From positions 1 through 42,555 of the forward strand of contig JAGXHU010000058.1 in assembly GCA_024636015.1 (NCBI GenBank): 42,555 bases of DNA, given 5' to 3'. Of this stretch, positions 17,579 to 25,086 are shown in pieces. The notes under the pieces are model-generated. The model was not told the origin of the DNA. It was given only the letters and a program-made list of their open reading frames with translations, and did not search any database. This DNA is from Halothiobacillus sp. (GTDB lineage Bacteria > Pseudomonadota > Gammaproteobacteria > Halothiobacillales > Halothiobacillaceae). The translations under genes were made by a program, and so were the position numbers. How positions within the stretch are numbered: the first letter of the stretch is position 1; each line of letters begins with the position of its first letter.

Positions 17579-18486
17579 CGAAGAGCGTCCAAGTTGATCG
17601 TCATTTGCATCGGGCGGCCATTCCGCTCAATGGTTACCGGTATGGGTTGCCCCGCACGGAGCAAAGCCAACAGGTGCGGCAGCACATCACCATTGGCTAC
17701 CGGCTGACCATCCGCCTCGGTCAGGATATCGCCGTCCACCAGCCCCAGTTGCGTCAGTAATGTCGTCTGTCCCGGCATTGGATGCAAGGCCAAGCCCACC
17801 AGCTTGCCCCCGCGATCCACGGGAGCGAGACGCACATACTGCATCAGGGATTGCGGATTCTTCATCAGGGATTGTGCGGTTGGGCGCTGGCCCGACGAAG
17901 TCGTCATGCTCCGATCGGATGCAGATGCCTCCTCGGGCGGCGATACGGCGTTCATCGTCGGGACGGGCCCCGTATTCAGCGACGTCGGGGGCGGGAAACG
18001 AATGGCCTCCAGACGCCCCTGATTGGACAGGATCACCCGGTCGGCCTCAATCGTATGCACCGTCACGCCCGGAGAAACAACACCCCCGATCTGAAGCAGT
18101 TTCACCGAGTTGCCGATATCCAACATGACCAAGGGTGGCGTCGAGCCGCTCATAATCCCTTGCAGCCGCACCCCCAAGCTCGAAGACTGCACCGTATCAA
18201 TGGGCTGTTCGCTGGGGGCGGCCTGACCAAACAATGCCCATTGAGTCAATTGGGTGATTTGAGCCCCGGATGACCGCGCAACCACGGGTGGGACGACCGA
18301 GGACGGATGCAGGGACACGCCCACAGCGAACTCCGACGGTGAACCCCATAGCCAGGTCAGGCGCGCCGCGAATAGGCCGCTCACGACCACCAGCAACAAG
18401 AGAATAACGTTCGGTAGGCGCACGGAACGCAGCCAAACGAAGGGATTTACATCAATCAAATTTTCCAGTCCATGCAGCGTTACCAC
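17575..18486 (-). CDS. gspC: Type II secretion inner-membrane protein GspC
   Basis: A 303-residue bitopic protein that connects the platform to the secretin. One membrane helix (NVILLLLVVVSGLFAARL, about 26-43) is followed by the homology region (WALFGQ, then SLGVRLQGIMSG and VHTIEADRVILSNQGRLEAI), a Ser/Pro-rich linker, and a C-terminal PDZ domain (QLGLVDGDILTEADGQPVAN, IPVTIERNGRPMQMTINLD). It is the first gene of the operon. The only possible start is GTG at 18486, because an in-frame stop lies shortly upstream; I see no clear ribosome site. No confident promoter was found in the 218 bases to the next gene. Confidence 0.92.
   Translation of the reverse strand: MVTLHGLENLIDVNPFVWLRSVRLPNVILLLLVVVSGLFAARLTWLWGSPSEFAVGVSLHPSSVVPPVVARSSGAQITQLTQWALFGQAAPSEQPIDTVQSSSLGVRLQGIMSGSTPPLVMLDIGNSVKLLQIGGVVSPGVTVHTIEADRVILSNQGRLEAIRFPPPTSLNTGPVPTMNAVSPPEEASASDRSMTTSSGQRPTAQSLMKNPQSLMQYVRLAPVDRGGKLVGLALHPMPGQTTLLTQLGLVDGDILTEADGQPVANGDVLPHLLALLRAGQPIPVTIERNGRPMQMTINLDALR
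17842..17874. repeat. Short direct repeat inside gspC
   Basis: CATCAGGGATTG occurs at 17842-17853 and again at 17863-17874, a 21-base period. It encodes a seven-residue repeat (QSLMKNP, QSLMQYV) in the linker before the PDZ domain. Confidence 0.7.
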
Positions 18487-18704
18487 GCTGAAATGCGCCC
18501 AAATTGAACCCTAAAGACAAGCTCTACCGGAGACGAACAGGGAGGCTGGCATGTATTCGTTCCGCCAATCAGGACCATTTAAGCGTCCCGAAATGTCTCT
18601 CGATAGATTCATACCGTACGGCACAATCAACCAATCCGTGTTTACGCAGCATGACGAAACGATCCGGTGTTGCGATATCCGATCACTATTAGCCCAAGGC
18701 CGAA

Positions 18705-19268
18705 TCACGTCAGCCCAGACAGGGCCCAAAGACTCAAGCCCGCCAACATGCCGCCGATCAGGGCACCTACGAGCACATCCGAGAGGTAGTGCAATCCCAA
18801 CACCATGCGCGACAAGGCCACGGATAATGCGAACGGAATGACCAACCAGGCCAGATGGGGGGCAAAAACAATGATCTGAATGGCGAAGTTCGCGGCATGC
18901 AGCGTATGTCCCGAGGGGAAGCTGTATTTATCCAGCGGCGCCACGCTCAAGACCAAGCCATCATGTGCCATCTGAGGGCGCGGGCGCGCGGTCAGATGCT
19001 TGATTGATGCATAAATTGCCAACCCCAGTCCGGCTGATATCAACATGACTGCCATCGCCAGCCAGGCATCATGCCCGCCGAACACGGCGATCAGTGCCGC
19101 CAAGGCATACCATGCTATCCCATCGCCCAATCTGCTGCTGATGGCAAACAGTCGGCGCAGACCCCGAATAGCATTGACGTGATTGAGCCGGTACATCACC
19201 ACCTGCTCCCAGTGCAGATAGCGATGCAGGATCGAGGTCACCCGCAAGGATCGGATAAACATGGACAT
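18705..19268 (-). CDS. PAP2-family membrane phosphatase
   Basis: A 187-residue integral membrane phosphatase of the PAP2 (phosphatidic acid phosphatase type 2) superfamily. All three catalytic motifs are intact: KHLTARPRP (KX6RP), FPSGH, and SRMVLGLHYLSD (SRX5HX3D). About five to six hydrophobic segments surround them. Family members remove phosphate from phosphatidic acid, undecaprenyl diphosphate or phosphatidylglycerophosphate on the periplasmic face; motifs do not decide which. The ATG at 19268 has GGGAGG five bases upstream and starts one base after the glycosyltransferase stop (TAACATG), so the two are surely co-translated. A second ATG at 19262 is possible; the frame open to 19304 overlaps the upstream gene. 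The pairing suggests a lipid substrate. Confidence 0.9.
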   Translation of the reverse strand: MSMFIRSLRVTSILHRYLHWEQVVMYRLNHVNAIRGLRRLFAISSRLGDGIAWYALAALIAVFGGHDAWLAMAVMLISAGLGLAIYASIKHLTARPRPQMAHDGLVLSVAPLDKYSFPSGHTLHAANFAIQIIVFAPHLAWLVIPFALSVALSRMVLGLHYLSDVLVGALIGGMLAGLSLWALSGLT

Positions 19269-19269
19269 G

Positions 19270-20493
19270 TTAGCCTCCCGTCTTACCAGAGTGTTGCGGC
19301 TCAACCTGCGCCTCCGGAATCAGAACCGGTGACCCGTTCGATTCCAGCACCGTCAACAGGTGATGCTCAAATGACCGGGTGATCAATCCCCAATCAAATT
19401 CAGCAGCCGTTTTGCGGGCCTGTTCGCCCATCTCGGCCTGTCGCTTGATGGTCGCGTCTACCGACGTCCGCACAAAGCCCTCATCGTCGTCCCAATCCAC
19501 GAGATAGCCACTGATGCCATCCTGAATCAGGCGACTGCCCGCCGCATAGTTGAAACTGATGCACGACAGCCCACTGGCCATCGCCTCCAGGACCACATTA
19601 CCAAAAGTTTCGCTTTTGCTGGGAAAAACAAATAGATCCGCACTCGCATAATGGCGGGCGAGCACTTCGCCGCGCTTCATTCCGACAAATCTCACCCAAG
19701 GCAGCGCCCGCTCCAGTCGTGCGCGTTCTGGGCCATCACCTACGACCACAGCCAGTAGATCCGGTCGCGTCGCCCGCATGGCTTCCAGCGAGGTCACCAG
19801 TAGATCCAGGTTTTTCTCGGCCGCGAGCCGACCAACGTGCAAAGCGACCAAAGCGTCGTTATCCGACACCTGCGCCACATTGCGCCGCCACTCCTGTCGC
19901 AGGCCTTCATCTCGGCGGGTCGGTGTGAACAACTTCGTATCCACGCCGCGCCCCAGAACCACCAACCGCTCGAATTGCATTGCCGCAAGCACGCTGGCTT
20001 GCTGATCCGTCGGGATGAAAGTCAGTGCCGTGCGGTTATGAAACCAACGCAGGTAGGCCATAACCGGGCGCGTCAGCCAACCCAGCCGATAGTGCGCCAT
20101 ATAGGTATGAAAATTCGTGTGCAGAGATGAGGTGACCGGGATACCCAGCCGACGCGCCGCTTGGAGGGCCGCCAACCCCAATGGTCCTTCCGTGGCGATA
20201 TGCACCAGGTCCGGTCGCTGCGCCCGCCAGTTACGCAGCAGTCGGCCCCGCATTGGAAAACCGAATCGAACGGCCTTATAGAAGGGCAGCGCCACACCCG
20301 GAACCTCAAGACAGTCCGGCAGATCCCGGGGCTCGTCAGCCCGCGGACAAATTACCTGCACATGATGCCCCGAGGCCAACAAGGACGCGTGCAACTGGGC
20401 CAGCGTCATTGCCACACCGTTGATATCGGGATCAAATGTTTCGGTAACCAAACTGACGAACACTTCCGGCCTCACTATGCTTGGGTGAATCAT
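19270..20493 (-). CDS. GT4-family glycosyltransferase
   Basis: A 407-residue GT-B fold glycosyltransferase of family GT4. The N-terminal acceptor half has TETFDPDINGVAMTLAQL, DLVHIATEGPLGLAAL and TSSLHTNFHTYMAHY; the C-terminal donor half has LHVGRLAAEKNLDLL, VVVGDGPERARLE and the EX7E element in KSETFGNVVLEAMASGLS. This subgroup resembles MgtA-like mannosyltransferases and the bacterial enzymes that add sugars to diacylglycerol; the donor and acceptor are not readable from sequence. It has no signal peptide and probably works at the inner face of the membrane. It is followed at once by the PAP2 phosphatase gene. Upstream lie a PHO-box-like promoter (20586-20619) and a perfect palindrome (20524-20542). 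The ATG at 20493 has GGAAAG upstream. Confidence 0.9.
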   Translation of the reverse strand: MIHPSIVRPEVFVSLVTETFDPDINGVAMTLAQLHASLLASGHHVQVICPRADEPRDLPDCLEVPGVALPFYKAVRFGFPMRGRLLRNWRAQRPDLVHIATEGPLGLAALQAARRLGIPVTSSLHTNFHTYMAHYRLGWLTRPVMAYLRWFHNRTALTFIPTDQQASVLAAMQFERLVVLGRGVDTKLFTPTRRDEGLRQEWRRNVAQVSDNDALVALHVGRLAAEKNLDLLVTSLEAMRATRPDLLAVVVGDGPERARLERALPWVRFVGMKRGEVLARHYASADLFVFPSKSETFGNVVLEAMASGLSCISFNYAAGSRLIQDGISGYLVDWDDDEGFVRTSVDATIKRQAEMGEQARKTAAEFDWGLITRSFEHHLLTVLESNGSPVLIPEAQVEPQHSGKTGG

Positions 20494-20523
20494 TCACTTT
20501 CCGCCCCATTCCCTGGGGCCCGG

Positions 20524-20542
20524 ATGACGCAAATTGCGTCAT
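20524..20542. promoter_or_regulatory. 19-bp perfect palindrome, probable operator
   Basis: ATGACGCAAATTGCGTCAT has 9-base arms around a single central base. It lies 31-49 bases before the GT4 start codon, inside the expected leader or just downstream of an alternative -10 box (CATAAT on the minus strand, 20549-20554). Its symmetry suits a dimeric repressor; I cannot name one. Confidence 0.55.
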
Positions 20543-20585
20543 AAATTCATTATGCAGTTTCAGCAAAGATTAAACACTGTCACTA

Positions 20586-20619
20586 ACCATAGATAAAAGC
20601 CATGACAAGCGCATGACGA
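20586..20619 (-). promoter_or_regulatory. PHO-box-like promoter of the GT4-PAP2 unit
   Basis: On the minus strand TCGTCATGCGCTTGTCAT (20602-20619) contains two 7-base repeats 11 bases apart, matching the PhoB consensus CTGTCAT-N4-CTGTCAT at 11 of 14 positions, with GTCAT perfect in both. Ten bases downstream is TATGGT (20586-20591), a fair -10 box at the distance normal for PhoB-activated promoters. The start point would be near 20579. Confidence 0.5.
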
Positions 20620-20983
20620 TTATCCGAACAACGCCACAAGGCGGCATCAAGCGGCACGTTATCCGTCCGACTTCGCGGTCCGCGGGCAACCCCGCGTGCC
20701 ATTAGGCGCCGGATATTGCAGTCCGTACAGCCCGATTTTCCGAAAAATCATCCCACTGACGCACACAGCACTCACCCGACATCCTACACCCTCGACGGAA
20801 ACGCCGTATTTTCCCGCCCCACACTGCGGCCCTATGCCCCCACCTCGCTGGCACCAAGCCTGTGCAAGGAAGCGGAACAAATGGAACATTTTGATGCAAA
20901 CCCACCCAGCGCGCGTCCGTTTTCGCTGCACCTCGACAGCCAAAAGCCGCAAAAACATTCATATCACATGCTCTTTTTTAAGT

Positions 20984-20999
20984 TGGCCCGGTTCCTGCA
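20984..20999 (+). promoter_or_regulatory. Sigma-54-like promoter of the globin gene
   Basis: TGGCCCGGTTCCTGCA fits the -24/-12 consensus TGGCACG-N4-TTGCW at all but two defined positions, with the GG and GC pairs correctly spaced. Transcription would start near 21010. I found no GT-N7-AC pair of the kind bound by NorR in the 200 bases upstream, so the activator is unknown. Confidence 0.45.
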
Positions 21000-21011
21000 A
21001 ATATCCAATAT

Positions 21012-21033
21012 CCCCGTGGTATTACCATCGGGG
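21012..21033 (+). promoter_or_regulatory. Inverted repeat in the globin leader
   Basis: The arms are CCCCG plus TGGTA and TACCA plus CGGGG, with one central base and one bulged T. It starts right after the predicted sigma-54 start point and ends about 48 bases before the ATG. It could be an operator or a 5' RNA stem-loop. Confidence 0.5.
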
Positions 21034-21081
21034 TACATGAAGCAGCTATCCCGCTGACTGATCACCCACGAGGAAAAAAAT

Positions 21082-21492
21082 ATGACTCCTGAACAAAAAG
21101 ATCTAGTTCGCAGCACCTGGGCCCAAGTCGTCCCCATCAAGGAAAAAGCAGCCGAGCTGTTTTACGGCGAGTTGTTCGAGCTGGACCCATCGGTCAAGCC
21201 GATGTTCAAAAACGACATGGAGGAGCAAGGCAAGAAATTGATGATGTCGATCAATACCGTCGTCAATTCGCTCGATCGGCTTGATCCCATGGTGCCGATT
21301 CTGCAGGACATGGGCCGACGCCATAAGGGGTATGGCGTTCAGGACAAACATTACGACACGGTTGGCGCCGCGCTGCTCTGGACGCTGGAAGCCGGTCTTG
21401 GACCCGCCTTCACCCCGGCGGTGAAAACAGCTTGGACCGAAGCCTACACCGTGATCGCCACGGTCATGAAGGATGCGGCCAACGCCGCCTGA
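21082..21492 (+). CDS. Single-domain bacterial hemoglobin
   Basis: A 136-residue globin with no reductase domain. Aligned by eye to flavohemoglobin, it has the B10 tyrosine (Tyr28 in ELFYGELF), the CD1 phenylalanine (Phe42), the distal E7 glutamine (Gln49) and the proximal heme-binding F8 histidine (His81 in GRRHKGYGV), so heme binding and the Tyr/Gln oxygen pocket appear intact. The conserved HYDTVGAALLWTLEAGLGPAF follows. Such globins bind O2 and NO and are often linked to NO detoxification or oxygen supply; a separate reductase would be needed. The ATG at 21082 follows GAGGAAAA. A sigma-54-like promoter and a hairpin lie upstream. It is convergent with a GGDEF gene 48 bases away. Confidence 0.92.
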   Translation: MTPEQKDLVRSTWAQVVPIKEKAAELFYGELFELDPSVKPMFKNDMEEQGKKLMMSINTVVNSLDRLDPMVPILQDMGRRHKGYGVQDKHYDTVGAALLWTLEAGLGPAFTPAVKTAWTEAYTVIATVMKDAANAA

Positions 21493-21540
21493 TCCTCCGC
21501 CATTCCGGATAACATCAACGTTCTGCGACTCTGACACGCA

Positions 21541-22956
21541 TCAGGGCATGGATGATGAAATTTCGTCCGACACAATAACCTCGAGCGCCTCGGATGCCTT
21601 GCGAATCCGCTTGCGCTCGTACATCAGGGCATCTGCACGCGCGACCAGTTCGTCGAACGTCTCTTCGCCAGACACCTGGCTCGTCACCGATCCCATGCTG
21701 TAACTGATCCGGTAGCGCCGCCCCGGCTTCTCGTTTTCCACGACGATGGCTGCATTCAATCGCTTCAGGGCCAGTAGGATCTCGGGTTCCGGCTCGCGCG
21801 CCACGACGGCAAATTCATCGCCCCCCACCCGGGCGACCACATCACTCCGGCGAAAGGTGATCAGCAGGAGATACGCGAAATCCTGGACGAGTTGTGAGCC
21901 GGCATCATGGCCCAGTGTGTCATTGACACTTTTCAAGCCGTCCAGATCGAAATACAGGATAGTCAGGGGCATTTCTGCCGTCTGACCTTCATAGAGCGCA
22001 TGTTCACCAAACAGGTAAAAGCCTCTACGGTTGTAGACCTTGGTCAATTCGTCGGTCAGAGAGAGCTCCCGAAGCTCCCGTTCGAGTTCATTGATACGCC
22101 GTGCCATCAAAACGACAAACACGAAGAGCAGGAGCGACGTCATCGAAATGACGAGTGCCGCGGCAAACGGGATCGACATCCATCCGGACAACGTCGAATA
22201 GGCGCCACCGCCAATCACCAGAAAAGGAAGCAACACCGCCAACGGAAGCGCCGTGCGGGCAATACGGCTGCCCAGCCCACGCCCGACGAACACTGCAAAA
22301 CATCCTGCCTGCGTTCGGTGAACAAACAGCGAGAATGCCAGCAACGTCATGCCGATCAGCGTTTGTGGTGCCGTACGGACCTGCAGGGATTGCCCGACGA
22401 GATTGAGTGCCCCGAACAGGTATCCGGCCATAATGACCAAAACGATCACGAGCAGTAGCAAAGTCACGCCATCGAGGATCCGACTGCACCACTTGGGGCC
22501 CTGCGGCATGTCCAGAACCAGCGCGCTGGCCAACAACAGAAAAAACGTGGCCGTCTGCGCCGACATCCTTCCGGGATGTTCGGACAGCGGGTCGGCGGCC
22601 AGCCAGGTTTCTAAGGAATAAGAGTGTCCCGTACCATGCGCGAGCAGCGCGGTGGCCGCTATCACGAACACAAGCAAGGCCAGGACTCGCCCCGAGAGGC
22701 GGCGACGTTCTTTGCCGGGGCTCAACAGGACAAGACTCAGAGCGCTCAACAAGGTGACAAGTGCCGTATTGGCCTTCATCAACGACCATCCGTCGGGCAA
22801 CTCGATCGCCAGTACGGGGATCACCCAGGCAAGGAAAGTCACGAATGCTATGGGCGCAGAAATGAGTAACGCCAGATTTTTCGCCCAAACCAACCCATGG
22901 ATCAGCCGAGTATCGGGCTGTTCCGCTGGAGTGATCTTGACATGGGCTTGGGACAT
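21541..22956 (-). CDS. Membrane diguanylate cyclase (GGDEF protein)
   Basis: A 471-residue protein with about seven to eight membrane segments in the first 290 residues, then a short coiled linker (RRINELERELRELSLTDELT) and a GGDEF domain. The active-site motif GGDEF is intact at 378-382 and the inhibitory I-site RRSD is present at 369-372, exactly five residues before it. It should therefore make cyclic di-GMP from GTP and be product-inhibited. The membrane part is a sensor of unknown signal with no named domain that I recognise. I chose the ATG at 22956 with GGTGA eight bases upstream; TTG at 22971 and GTG at 22968 are other in-frame choices. The gene ends facing the globin gene. Confidence 0.9.
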   Translation of the reverse strand: MSQAHVKITPAEQPDTRLIHGLVWAKNLALLISAPIAFVTFLAWVIPVLAIELPDGWSLMKANTALVTLLSALSLVLLSPGKERRRLSGRVLALLVFVIAATALLAHGTGHSYSLETWLAADPLSEHPGRMSAQTATFFLLLASALVLDMPQGPKWCSRILDGVTLLLLVIVLVIMAGYLFGALNLVGQSLQVRTAPQTLIGMTLLAFSLFVHRTQAGCFAVFVGRGLGSRIARTALPLAVLLPFLVIGGGAYSTLSGWMSIPFAAALVISMTSLLLFVFVVLMARRINELERELRELSLTDELTKVYNRRGFYLFGEHALYEGQTAEMPLTILYFDLDGLKSVNDTLGHDAGSQLVQDFAYLLLITFRRSDVVARVGGDEFAVVAREPEPEILLALKRLNAAIVVENEKPGRRYRISYSMGSVTSQVSGEETFDELVARADALMYERKRIRKASEALEVIVSDEISSSMP

Positions 22957-23178
22957 GGAGTGTTTCACCAAATCTGGCTGATTTTCGGTAACCCAAAAGA
23001 GTCACGGCATGCGGTATTCTTGACGACACACGCCCTGAATTCAGAGCGCCCCTAAAAAAGCCGGAGCAAAATATCAATGGCTTTCCCCGCGCAGGATACA
23101 CCGGTCTTAGAAAAATCAACATGCTGCAAACCAGCGCGCAGATATGTCAAAAATGCTGGAGTGCCTCCTTCGACCCGA

Positions 23179-24033
23179 TCAGGGTAAGTCGGTGACCCAA
23201 ACGCCCACATCCATGCCTGCACCAGGTAACCCGACATAGGATCCGGCAACGGGCGGTACAGATTCTGGCAACCGGGCCACGGCAACCGGAATATGCTTGG
23301 TGCCGGCTATCTCACCCAAGGTCGGATCGAATCCCTTCCAACCAGCGCCCGGCAGAAAAACCTCGGCCCATGCGTGTGTTGCCCCAAAATCAGACTGGGT
23401 GGGCACTACATGCAGGTAACCACTGACAAAACGGGCAGCCAGCCCCAAAGATCGGGCCGCGGCCATAAAGAGATTCGCAAAATCGCGGCAGGACCCCGTC
23501 CCCAGCGCCAACGTTTCCACTGCGGACTGAACGCCGGGTGCCTCTCGGCTCCGGTAAACCAACGTTTGCGGAATATGGGTGCAAAACCGCTGTAACAGAG
23601 CATAGGTCTGGATCCGCTCGCCGGGTTGCCAAACTTTCCGCACCCAGGCGACAAGTTCATCTGGAACCGGCAAGGTGCCAAGACTCCGGTACGGCCCCAG
23701 CACGACCAGATCCTCCGGCGTATCGGTAAACGGGTAATAGGTTGCATAGTCTGCAACCAGAAAATCCAGCGGTGCTTCATTGAACTGCTGAATGACGACC
23801 GTGCTTTCGATCAACAACTGACGCGTCGGTGTATCGAAGGTGGCAATCGCCAACGAGTTATCTTCAGCATCCCGCTGCCAGCGCAGGGTAGCGGTCGGAG
23901 TAATGTCTAACCGAGAAGACTCGATGTGCAGATCATGACTCTCGCGGGGTCGCAGGCGCAATGCATGGGGATTGAGCCGAACCGCGTCGGCAAAATTGTA
24001 GTACGTACGGTGAAGAACTTGATAACGCTGCAT
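23179..24033 (-). CDS. Transglutaminase-like cysteine protease
   Basis: A 284-residue protein of the bacterial transglutaminase-like family (N-terminal beta domain plus TGc core). The catalytic triad is complete: Cys182 in GTGSCRDFANLF, His220 in ATHAWAEVFLPG and Asp236 in GFDPT. The N-terminus MQRYQVLHRTYYNFADAVRL matches the usual start of the family, whose members have peptidase or amidase activity on unknown substrates; there is no signal peptide. The ATG at 24033 has AGGTGAT upstream; GTG at 24042 would add three residues. The gene is divergent from the methyltransferase gene with 290 bases between their starts, in which I see no clear promoter. It runs in the same direction as the GGDEF gene, but 222 bases away. 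Confidence 0.9.
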   Translation of the reverse strand: MQRYQVLHRTYYNFADAVRLNPHALRLRPRESHDLHIESSRLDITPTATLRWQRDAEDNSLAIATFDTPTRQLLIESTVVIQQFNEAPLDFLVADYATYYPFTDTPEDLVVLGPYRSLGTLPVPDELVAWVRKVWQPGERIQTYALLQRFCTHIPQTLVYRSREAPGVQSAVETLALGTGSCRDFANLFMAAARSLGLAARFVSGYLHVVPTQSDFGATHAWAEVFLPGAGWKGFDPTLGEIAGTKHIPVAVARLPESVPPVAGSYVGLPGAGMDVGVWVTDLP

Positions 24034-24323
24034 TTTGATCACCTATCATCCCTGCTCAGCACCGGCCATCGTCCACGGGATGGACTTAGATCCGGGTGTA
24101 TCGCCCACCATAGCGTAAATAGCCCCCGTGATGTTTACAGACGGGCGATCGCCACAATTAAAACGTCCTGCGCGCCTGCGCGGGGCACGCAGGGCCAAAC
24201 GACTTGGGTCTGCATACACTAGAATGTTGGAGGCGAACGGCTGTCGGGCGAGTCTTGACCGGGCACAGGGACAGCCGTGACATCGAGTCCATCATTTTTC
24301 CCACTGATTTAGGAAAACACGCT

Positions 24324-24938
24324 ATGTCCGATTTTTGGAATCAGAAATACCAACGAAACGATTATTTCTACGGCGAGCAGCCAAATGATTTTTTACGCTC
24401 GCAGATTTTCCGCCTTCAGCCCGGCGCCCGGATACTTGTGGTGGGCGATGGCGAAGGGCGCAATGGCGTGTGGCTGGCCAAGCAGGGATTCAATGTCACG
24501 ACGGTGGATTTTTCATCCGTCGCCTGCGCCAAGGCGGAGGAGCTGGCCGCACGTGCCGGGGTGCCGCTCGACGTGCATTGCGCCGATCTGCATGTCTGGG
24601 ACTGGTCGGTGAATCACTTTGATGCCGTGGTCTCGGTCTACCTGCACTTCATGCCCGAGGATCGCGTGAAGCTGCATAGCAAGATGCAGAAAGCCCTGAT
24701 CGAGGGTGGCTGGCTGATCATTGAACTGTTCCACCCCCTGCAACTCAATTATCAGAGTGGCGGTCCCAAAGCGCCCGAGATGCTGCTGACCATTGACGAG
24801 CTGGAATCAGATTTTCACGGTCTGCAATGGCAGTTGCTGATGGAAGGGAAGGCCCTGCTGACCGAAGGCCCCGGACACGCCGGCCCCGCTCATGTCACTC
24901 ATGGCGCCGCCAGAAAGCCGATATCGCCTCAGTCCTGA
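24324..24938 (+). CDS. Class I SAM-dependent methyltransferase
   Basis: A 204-residue Rossmann-fold methyltransferase. It opens with MSDFWNQKYQRNDYFYGEQP, a pattern shared with TehB-like and thiopurine-type enzymes. The SAM-binding motif I is ILVVGDGEGRNGVWLA (37-52), followed by the acidic motif II in VTTVDFSS, then the post-I motif DLHVWDW and LIEGGWLIIELFHP. The substrate is unknown; tellurite or other chalcogen methylation is known for relatives but not shown here. The frame is open from 24204, but the ATG at 24324 has AGGA upstream and gives the typical N-terminus. A small inverted repeat TGTCA-TTTC-TGACA (24949-24962) follows the gene but has no T-run. Confidence 0.88.
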   Translation: MSDFWNQKYQRNDYFYGEQPNDFLRSQIFRLQPGARILVVGDGEGRNGVWLAKQGFNVTTVDFSSVACAKAEELAARAGVPLDVHCADLHVWDWSVNHFDAVVSVYLHFMPEDRVKLHSKMQKALIEGGWLIIELFHPLQLNYQSGGPKAPEMLLTIDELESDFHGLQWQLLMEGKALLTEGPGHAGPAHVTHGAARKPISPQS

Positions 24939-25001
24939 CACCGGTATTTGTCATTTCTGACATGCGCGAATGCCCCCGATAATACCCGGCAAACGAAGAC
25001 T

Positions 25002-25022
25002 AAATGACTCTTGTTCTCATTT
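25002..25022 (+). promoter_or_regulatory. Fur box before the feo operon
   Basis: The 21-base site begins AAATGA and ends TTCTCATTT. It matches the Fur consensus of the form AAATGAGAAT-N-ATTCTCATTT at 16 of 20 positions. The wider sequence is a perfect 8-base inverted repeat, CTAAATGA and TCATTTAG, nine bases apart (25000-25024). It covers the -35 box, as expected for iron-dependent repression. Confidence 0.75.
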
Positions 25023-25040
25023 AGCTTCCCATGCTAGAGT
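25012..25040 (+). promoter_or_regulatory. Sigma-70 promoter of the feo operon
   Basis: TTGTTC (25012-25017) and TAGAGT (25035-25040) are 17 bases apart, each matching the consensus at four positions. The -35 box lies within the Fur site. Transcription would start near 25047, about 40 bases before the first feoA ATG. Confidence 0.6.
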
Positions 25041-25086
25041 ATTAGCCGTTAGTAATAATGTGCATTGCGCGTGCAGGGGGCCATCC

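Larger units (their letters stand above)
20494..21081. other. Divergent intergenic region, 588 bases
   Basis: The largest gap in the window, between the divergent GT4 and globin genes. It holds a 19-bp palindrome, a PHO-box-like promoter pointing left, a sigma-54-like promoter and a leader hairpin pointing right. Two further small hairpins have no assigned role: CGCGGG/CCCGCG around 20681-20696 and GATTTT/AAAATC at 20734-20749. Open frames of about 100 codons exist on both strands (for example 20716-21057 and 20659-20958), but they resemble no family I know, so I do not call them genes. Confidence 0.6.

Noticed and set aside
20681..20696. GC hairpin CGCGGG/CCCGCG as a terminator
   Set aside because: No T-run follows on either strand and neither neighbouring gene is transcribed towards it.
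20659..21057. Open frames of 99-114 codons on both strands in the GT4-globin gap
   Set aside because: They overlap one another and the candidate promoters, lack good ribosome sites and resemble no known family.
22957..22970. TGTTTCAC half of a parS-like sequence before the GGDEF gene
   Set aside because: The second half (GTGAAACA) is absent, so this is not a parS site.
24949..24962. Inverted repeat TGTCA-TTTC-TGACA after the methyltransferase gene
   Set aside because: Short arms and no T-run; not convincing as a terminator, and no regulator can be named.
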